Source of the DNA: Chitinophagaceae bacterium
GTDB lineage: Bacteria > Bacteroidota > Bacteroidia > Chitinophagales > Chitinophagaceae
Direction of reading: 5' to 3'
NCBI GenBank assembly: GCA_947378615.1
Contig: CANCKV010000070.1
Span: 1-9,962 of the forward strand
Length of the DNA stretch: 9,962 nucleotides
Shown: positions 5,444-9,962 of the stretch, one piece after another
How the letters are laid out: each line of letters begins with the position of its first letter
Position numbering within the stretch: the stretch's first letter is position 1
Notes under the pieces: model-generated
Databases searched by the model: none
Told to the model about the DNA's origin: nothing
The model's input: the letters and a program-made list of their open reading frames with translations, nothing else
Made by a program: the position numbers and the translations under genes

Positions 5444-8008
5444 TTATTTTCTTTTAAAATTTATATAAAATTTACTTCCTTTATTTACCTCACTTGTCAC
5501 GGTAATAGTACCGCCTAAAACTGCTAATTGCTCATGTACTAAATAAAGACCAATCCCCTTTCCATCAGTATGTTCATGAAACCGCTGATTTAATCCAAAG
5601 ATTCTATCTTTAATCAGATTCATATCCATTCCAATACCATTGTCAGAAAAAATTAACTGTATATTATTCGAATCAACCACAGTTGATTTTATGAAAATCT
5701 CAGGCTGTTTCAAAGGGTCTGAATATTTAATCGCATTTGCAATAAGGTTCTGAAATATACTTTCTAAATATTCTACATTGAAATCAACTTCATTTATTCT
5801 TGAAAAATCAGAAGTAATCAAACAACAAGTATTTGCAATCAAATGCGAGTTTTTTGACTTTACTTTCTCTAGCATATTTGATAAGCTAAGTTTTTCAACT
5901 GCCACATTCTTATTGTCATGAATCAACAATGCATTGAGTAAAGTGTTCAACGTGTCATTCAAATCCAAAGTAGATTTTTTGAAAATCTCAACGAGCGTTC
6001 TAGTGAGGGGATTTCGAATTGTATCCCCTTTTATTATCCTGCTAGCAGAAAGTAAATTAGTTAATGGAGCTCTTAGATTGTGTGTTGTGATATAGCTAAA
6101 TTGCCTTAACTTTTTGTTTTTTGCAATCAATTCTTCTAATATCTTTTCTTTCTCTATTTCTATCATCTTTTGATGTGTAATATCCCTTTGAACACCAATA
6201 AAATGCGTAACCTCCCCTTTTTTATTTGCTACAGGATTGATTTGGGCATTAATCCAAACTATTTCTCCATTCTTCTTTTTATTAATTAATTCTACCTCAC
6301 ATGATTCCAAGTTTTTAATTGCATGCCTCATCTTATTTAGTTCATTCTCAGCAGTATGCCCTGATTGCAGAATTCGAGGATTCTTACCAATTACTTCTTC
6401 ACTAGTATAACCTGTCAATTTTGTAAATGCCTCATTTACGTAGATAATAATTGGGTTTAAATGATCCCCTATATTAGTATCTGTAATAATAACCGAATCA
6501 TTCGTATTGACAATAACAGATTCCAATAATCTCAATCGTTCTTCTTCTTCCACTCTTTGTGAAATATCTGAAAAAAAGGAAAAAACCAATTCATTACCCT
6601 CATACAAAATAAAATTTGTGATTATTTCGACAGGGATTATTGTACCATCCTTTTTTTTATTAATCGTATTAACCGTCATTCGGCCCTCTTTCTTCAGCTC
6701 TTCCCAATGCGACGGCCATTTATCCGCATTGTAAAATGGATCAATATCATGAATGTGTAATGTTTTATAGTCTTCCTCCGTGTAGCCTAATATAGCTTGT
6801 GCAGCAGGATTGTATTTAAAGACACCTCCGTCTTTTGTTAAAATATGAATAGCAGTATGTAGATGCTTGAAAGAAAAGTCGGCTAATTTAATTTCATTTT
6901 CAAGTTTATTTTTTTCAGTCAAATCGAAGATATAGGCACAAACCAATTCTTTCTCTTCATAATGAATCAGATTACTGACGATAAGCACATCAAAAAGACT
7001 TCCATCTTTCTTTCGATGAATTGTTTGTATTGTACTTGTCTTATTGTTTTTAATCCATGACCAATACTCATTCCATTTTTCCGTTTCATAAAACGGATCA
7101 AAGTCATGAATCTTCAAACTCATCAACTCTGCCCTTGAATATCCAAGACTATTATTAGCGGCATCATTGAAATCGTAAAAGGAGGCATCCTTGTTAACAT
7201 AATAGATAGGTGTAACTGCATTCCTAAACGAAAATTCTAATAAAGCAGAATGACTAGAAAGCTTTTTTTTGTCGGATATGTCCTTCAAATATGCCCGCAA
7301 TGTGTAGGAGTCACTTTCATCTATTTTTGAAAAGTGTCCTGCCCCTATAAACCATTTTATTTCATTGTCAACATAGATTCGAAACTCACAGGACCAAGTC
7401 TTTGAGCTATCAATATTTGAAAGAGAGTGGATGAAATACTCTTTGTCTGCATAATTCAAACTTGAAAACACAATTCGAATATCTACATTTCTATCTCGTA
7501 TATCAATTCTTGGAAACAACGACATCATTTCGTTGTTTGCATACTCAAATGAAAAGTTTTCATAAGGCAAAATTGACAATTCAAAAATGGGCAAAGACAT
7601 GCCATCTATAAAATCTAACGATATTGAATTCTGTAGTTCACTAATTGCTATAGTCTTCTCACTATTACTTTCATTCAATTGAATTGAATGAGTTAAAAGT
7701 CTTGATGGAGTTGTTTCAGTTTGAGGAATAACCTGCCAACAAATGTTTGATGTATTCGGTTGACTACTCAACACCGTAATTTGAAATTGATACCCGTCTA
7801 TACTTTGAATGAAGGAACAAGGAGAACCAATAGAAAATAATTTTTCTTTATTTTGCTTAAAAAAATTGGAAGTGGTTACATGATTCAGCTCAAATAAATT
7901 GTCGCCAACTTTTGGAAGAAATGGAGCGTAATTGGACTGTAAAGAACCTTGAATAGCGGTAACTATTCCAGAATTCTTTATTTCCGTGACATAGATTTCT
8001 TGTATCAT
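5444..8008 (-). CDS. Multi-PAS sensor histidine kinase (kinase 2), paralogue of kinase 1
   Basis: An 854-aa cytoplasmic kinase. Order: degenerate PAS-like unit (1-95); PAS_3-like domain (about 131-251); two tandem PAS repeats (about 257-375, opening FSFRNAVTP, and 376-496, opening FSFKHLHTA); LOV-like PAS_9 (about 494-615) with GKNPRILQSG, Pro544 at the position of the LOV cysteine; DHp with FSYITTHNLRAPLTNL and His643; HATPase with Asn758, DNGIGM (Asp789) and KGIGLYLV. The reading frame is open to an ATG at 8080, but the start at 8008 is preferred: it aligns with the kinase 1 N-terminus (VTEI against VTKI, 6-7 residues from Met), and the extra 24 residues have no counterpart there. An AGGA lies about 14 nt upstream of this ATG. 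Compared with kinase 1 it lacks one tandem PAS and the second PAS_3-like domain. It forms an operon with the downstream receiver. Confidence 0.93.
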   Translation of the reverse strand: MIQEIYVTEIKNSGIVTAIQGSLQSNYAPFLPKVGDNLFELNHVTTSNFFKQNKEKLFSIGSPCSFIQSIDGYQFQITVLSSQPNTSNICWQVIPQTETTPSRLLTHSIQLNESNSEKTIAISELQNSISLDFIDGMSLPIFELSILPYENFSFEYANNEMMSLFPRIDIRDRNVDIRIVFSSLNYADKEYFIHSLSNIDSSKTWSCEFRIYVDNEIKWFIGAGHFSKIDESDSYTLRAYLKDISDKKKLSSHSALLEFSFRNAVTPIYYVNKDASFYDFNDAANNSLGYSRAELMSLKIHDFDPFYETEKWNEYWSWIKNNKTSTIQTIHRKKDGSLFDVLIVSNLIHYEEKELVCAYIFDLTEKNKLENEIKLADFSFKHLHTAIHILTKDGGVFKYNPAAQAILGYTEEDYKTLHIHDIDPFYNADKWPSHWEELKKEGRMTVNTINKKKDGTIIPVEIITNFILYEGNELVFSFFSDISQRVEEEERLRLLESVIVNTNDSVIITDTNIGDHLNPIIIYVNEAFTKLTGYTSEEVIGKNPRILQSGHTAENELNKMRHAIKNLESCEVELINKKKNGEIVWINAQINPVANKKGEVTHFIGVQRDITHQKMIEIEKEKILEELIAKNKKLRQFSYITTHNLRAPLTNLLSASRIIKGDTIRNPLTRTLVEIFKKSTLDLNDTLNTLLNALLIHDNKNVAVEKLSLSNMLEKVKSKNSHLIANTCCLITSDFSRINEVDFNVEYLESIFQNLIANAIKYSDPLKQPEIFIKSTVVDSNNIQLIFSDNGIGMDMNLIKDRIFGLNQRFHEHTDGKGIGLYLVHEQLAVLGGTITVTSEVNKGSKFYINFKRK

Positions 8009-8573
8009 TTTGAGCTTTTGATTCCTAAAAAAGCGGAAGATATTATAAAGATAATTACAAAGAATTAGTTTGTAAAACATAGTCGTATAATTGAAATAAA
8101 TCGTCTCGGAAAAATAATTTTTATGATTATTGTCACCATTTATTTAAAATATAAATAAGTCTAGGAGACAAGTTTTCTTAAATCCACACATCATTTTATT
8201 TTAACCACATGTCTTATTTGCTTTTCTTTATATGCGGCATTATATTTCGATTAGCTATTCCAATCCACATATTAGCGGAATTCTGTGAGATGCATTAATG
8301 GAATATTGTACATGCAGTATTCTTATTACTGTTTCACCTGTTTACTGTCTAAGTTTTATTGCAATAGATACCAATTATGCCTTTTATTTATCAATGATAT
8401 GATAGTCAGTAGATTTTCCATGTATTTCAATCCTAAATTTATCTTTATCAACATTATATAATCAATTACTAATCTTATTTCACACAGTATTCATCAAATA
8501 TTTATAATTAAAATTATTTTTTTTCAGTTTGCATTCCATCATTCTAAGTATTAAAATAAAGTAGATGATTAAA

Positions 8574-8641
8574 ATACAATCATAGTCGGTTTATCATTGT
8601 ATTATTGTCAACTATCAATGAATAATGGGGAATGATTGTAT
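8574..8641. repeat. 10-bp inverted repeat ATACAATCAT / ATGATTGTAT
   Basis: ATACAATCAT at 8574-8583 is the exact reverse complement of ATGATTGTAT at 8632-8641, separated by 48 nt. The right arm is the start of the first unit of the 62-nt degenerate tandem repeat, so the left arm is effectively an inverted copy of the repeat core. The spacer also contains loosely self-complementary ATTATTG / CAATGAATAAT segments. Confidence 0.45.
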
Positions 8642-8818
8642 GCAAATGGTACATTAACGATGTATTTGGTGCGTGATTGATGATTTACGTTGTGTGATTG
8701 CATTCAAATCATATATGAAGGATGTATCTAGAACATGATAGATGAATTGTAGAACATGATTGTATGCAAACGTTATTTGAAGGACATTTCTTTATGCGGT
8801 TTGAATAGCAAAAAGTAA
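8633..8818. repeat. Degenerate 62-nt tandem repeat, three units
   Basis: Three units begin at 8633, 8695 and 8757, exactly 62 nt apart, each opening with TGATTGTATGCAAA or a close variant (TGATTGCATTCAAA in unit 2). The 15-mer ATGATTGTATGCAAA is identical at 8632-8646 and 8756-8770. By hand alignment, units 1 and 2 match at about 40 of 62 positions without gaps, including GATGTAT at 8659-8665 and 8721-8727; unit 3 keeps the core and then decays. A further core, TTGTATGCA, appears out of register at 8858-8866, and TAGAACATGAT is repeated at 8729-8739 and 8750-8760. No encoded protein is seen. Confidence 0.55.
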
Positions 8819-8912
8819 ATAAAACGAATCAATGGTTGAAAATAGGGATGATAAGTGTTGTATGCACGGTATATTGGTAGAAATTTCAATAATAAGATTG
8901 TCTAAAGTAATA

Positions 8913-8946
8913 CTAGGAACGATATACCGCTAAAAATTTGTAGATG
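8913..8946 (+). repeat. Partial copy of the TAGGAACGA dispersed repeat
   Basis: CTAGGAACGATAT at 8913-8925 matches CTAGGAACGACAT at 217-229 in 12 of 13 positions. It continues into ACCGCTAAAAATTTGTAG, which differs from the first copy. No opposite arm (TCGTTCCTA) is found downstream, so this is a one-armed or decayed copy. Confidence 0.45.
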
Positions 8947-9070
8947 TAACACTGAAGAGGGTAGTGAAATGAAAACTGTTGTTGGGACAGGAGTAGTCAC
9001 ATGTTATTTAAAGTGCCCATTTATTTTTAGAAAAATACAAACTTGAAATTAATTGTTCGCAGATTTAAAA

Positions 9071-9099
9071 TTGTATGATGCTATCGAAAAGTATATTTG
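9071..9099 (+). promoter_or_regulatory. Bacteroidota-type promoter of the toxin-antitoxin operon
   Basis: TTG at 9071-9073 and TATATTTG at 9092-9099 match the Bacteroidota -33/-7 consensus (TTG, then TAnnTTTG) with an 18-nt spacer. Transcription would start near 9105, about 20 nt before the ATG at 9126. This rules out the earlier in-frame ATG at 9075, which lies inside the promoter. Confidence 0.75.
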
Positions 9100-9125
9100 T
9101 AATAAGCAGTAAATTAATAACAAAA

Positions 9126-9332
9126 ATGAAATTATTATTAGAAATAAAAGATGAGAAGGCAGACTTTGTAATGGAATTATTACAAAACTTTTCTTTTGTA
9201 AAATCTAAACCTCTTTCACCATACAAAACAGAAGTATTAGAAGGAATAAAAGAAGCAGTTGATGAAATGCAACTTATTAAAGCAGGAAAGCTAGAAGGAA
9301 GAATTGCCAAAGAATTATTCAATGAATTATGA
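9126..9332 (+). CDS. Antitoxin of a type II toxin-antitoxin pair
   Basis: A 68-aa, mostly helical, charged protein beginning MKLLLEIKDEKADFVMELL and ending IAKELFNEL. It matches my recollection of small Bacteroidota proteins found directly upstream of RelE/ParE-type toxins, and its size, order and overlap with the next gene support the antitoxin role. The N-terminal strand-helix could give dimerisation or DNA contact, and the C-terminal helix (about 38-68) the toxin-binding part; this split is inference from analogous systems. The start at 9126 is chosen over the ATG at 9075 because the promoter -7 box lies at 9092-9099. It likely autoregulates that promoter with the toxin, as type II pairs commonly do. 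The gene overlaps the toxin by 11 nt. Confidence 0.75.
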   Translation: MKLLLEIKDEKADFVMELLQNFSFVKSKPLSPYKTEVLEGIKEAVDEMQLIKAGKLEGRIAKELFNEL

Positions 9333-9654
9333 AGTAATCAGCATTCCCGCCTTTGAAAAGCACCTAAATAAACTTGCTAAGAAGTATTCATCCCTGAAGT
9401 CAGCATATATTACTCTTGTTGAAAGTCTTGAAAAGGATGCCAAAATAAGAACCTCTATTGGCAACAATTGTTTTAAAATTAGACTGTCAATTGCCTCAAA
9501 AGGTGTTGGGAAAAGAGGAGGGGCAAGGGTTATTACTTGCGTTCATATAGAAAATGATAGCGTTTATTTGTTATCAATTTATGATAAATCTGAAAAGGAA
9601 AATATTAGCTCAAAGGAATTGCTTGATTTACTAAAATGGATTCCCAATTTCTAA
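9322..9654 (+). CDS. RelE/ParE-superfamily toxin
   Basis: A 110-aa protein with the compact RelE/ParE layout: N-terminal strand (MNYEVISIPAF), two helices with FEKHLNKLAKKY and a LVESLEKDA segment, then the beta-sheet with CFKIRLSI, GGARVITCVHI and VYLLSIYDKSE, and a final helix with KELLDLLKWI. Arg54, Arg69 and the YDKSE segment (87-91) are the likely functional positions by family analogy. RelE-type members cleave mRNA at the ribosome, while ParE-type members poison gyrase; the sequence alone does not settle which applies, though the basic, Arg-rich sheet favours an RNase. An in-frame TTG at 9304 would add six residues, but ATG 9322 begins at the expected family start and gives an 11-nt overlap with the antitoxin, typical of coupled pairs. 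Confidence 0.85.
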   Translation: MNYEVISIPAFEKHLNKLAKKYSSLKSAYITLVESLEKDAKIRTSIGNNCFKIRLSIASKGVGKRGGARVITCVHIENDSVYLLSIYDKSEKENISSKELLDLLKWIPNF

Positions 9655-9766
9655 CACTAAAATTCAAAACTAGTAGGTTTATGAATTCCAATATTAAGAG
9701 AACCCGATATTTTTAACCTCCCTTTTAGCTTTTTGATAAAGCCATTCTCTTACATTTACTAATAAA

Positions 9767-9962
9767 ATGATTATTCCCATGTTTTTAAGAAGATTCCTTG
9801 CCGTTAGCGTTCTACTATTCATTGGTACGCTTGTGTTTTCCCAAAATAATGATGCACTTTTTAGTAAGAAATGGAAAGAGATTGATTCGTTGATTTCTAA
9901 ACAAAATCAATCGAAAACAGCTTTGCAAAAGGTGAATAATCTTTTAGAATTAGCCACTCAAA
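9767..9962 (+). CDS. N-terminus of an exported protein, possibly alpha-2-macroglobulin-like (3' end outside window)
   Basis: The frame opens after TAA at 9737-9739 and runs off the window. Two in-frame ATGs are possible, 9767 and 9779; the first has the A-rich leader common in this phylum, the second gives a tighter signal peptide start. From 9779 the product has basic residues (MFLRRF), a hydrophobic core (LAVSVLLFIGTLVF) and a likely cleavage near SQ/NN, so it is exported or a secreted or periplasmic protein. The mature start (SKKWKEIDSLISKQNQSKTA, then a helical segment) resembles, from memory, the N-termini of large Bacteroidota alpha-2-macroglobulin-family proteins. With about 65 codons visible, export is well supported and the family is tentative. 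Confidence 0.6.
   Translation, partial: MIIPMFLRRFLAVSVLLFIGTLVFSQNNDALFSKKWKEIDSLISKQNQSKTALQKVNNLLELATQ

Larger units (their letters stand above)
8009..9070. other. About 1 kb without a convincing gene, repeat-bearing
   Basis: Neither strand has a plausible ORF of useful length, and stops are frequent in all frames. The part next to 8008 should contain the promoter of the kinase 2 operon; candidates on the minus strand are TATGTTTT (8075-8082) and TATCTTTA (8046-8053), each one mismatch from TAnnTTTG, with no matching TTG at the right distance. The middle (8160-8560) is plain AT-rich sequence with only short weak hairpins. From about 8570 to 8870 it is built of degenerate repeats, and a partial TAGGAACGA element lies at 8913-8946. 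No tRNA, rRNA or riboswitch fold was recognised. Confidence 0.5.

Noticed and set aside
6507..6734. Plus-strand ORF of 75 codons inside kinase 2
   Set aside because: Antisense to a conserved PAS region of kinase 2; low-complexity Ser-rich translation.
8388..8470. Open stretch of about 24 codons on the minus strand as a gene remnant
   Set aside because: No start codon, stops on both sides, and the translation matches no family I recognise; this length is expected by chance.
8570..8820. CRISPR array
   Set aside because: Repeat units are only about 65% alike and the inter-core sequence is itself repeated, not unique spacers; no cas genes are present.
9065..9322. Minus-strand ORF of 85 codons opposite the antitoxin
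   Set aside because: Mirror image of the antitoxin frame; the plus strand has a proper promoter, overlap and recognisable toxin partner.
9728..9742. GCTTT-TTGAT-AAAGC hairpin as terminator of the toxin-antitoxin operon
   Set aside because: Only 5 bp with no T-run after it; more likely within the promoter region of the next gene.

Overview
The window is AT-rich and dense in long ORFs. Several things point to a low-GC member of the Bacteroidota, probably near Chitinophagales/Sphingobacteriia, although the placement is inference: A-rich leaders with almost no Shine-Dalgarno sequence, a textbook Bacteroidota promoter (TTG-N18-TATATTTG) in front of the toxin-antitoxin pair, histidine kinases with the H-box THNLRAPL, and a signal-peptide gene start resembling Bacteroidota alpha-2-macroglobulin-like proteins.

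Layout, left to right. 1-174 is the C-terminal end of an unidentified gene. 175-419 holds a palindromic intergenic repeat built on TAGGAACGAC. 420-1178 (minus) is a SRAP/YedK/HMCES-family protein that protects abasic sites. A 319-nt divergent spacer follows. 1498-4797 (plus) is a 1099-residue soluble PAS-repeat histidine kinase (kinase 1). 4798-5029 is a convergent intergenic region with a 15-bp long-range inverted repeat and a minus-strand terminator-like hairpin. 5030-5443 and 5444-8008 (both minus) are a two-gene operon: an 854-residue PAS-repeat histidine kinase (kinase 2) whose TAA stop directly abuts the ATG of a CheY-like response regulator. 8009-9070 is about 1 kb without a convincing gene, containing a degenerate 62-nt tandem repeat and a second partial copy of the TAGGAACGA repeat. 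9126-9654 (plus) is an overlapping antitoxin/RelE-ParE-like toxin pair with a clear promoter. From 9767 to the edge runs the start of an exported protein, possibly alpha-2-macroglobulin-like.

The core of the window is the kinase locus. Kinases 1 and 2 are clear paralogues: they share the N-terminal PAS-like unit, a PAS_3-like domain, a series of near-identical PAS domains starting (V/L)xFxFRNA, a LOV-like last PAS without the photoactive cysteine, and almost the same kinase core. They are convergently transcribed towards a single receiver-only regulator. A plausible reading is that two soluble sensor kinases with different numbers of PAS modules feed one diffusible phospho-carrier, but only the coupling of kinase 2 with the regulator is directly supported by gene order. 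No wholly new system is evident; the features most worth following are the cysteine-less LOV-like domains, the atypical H-box, the differential PAS duplication and the intergenic repeats.
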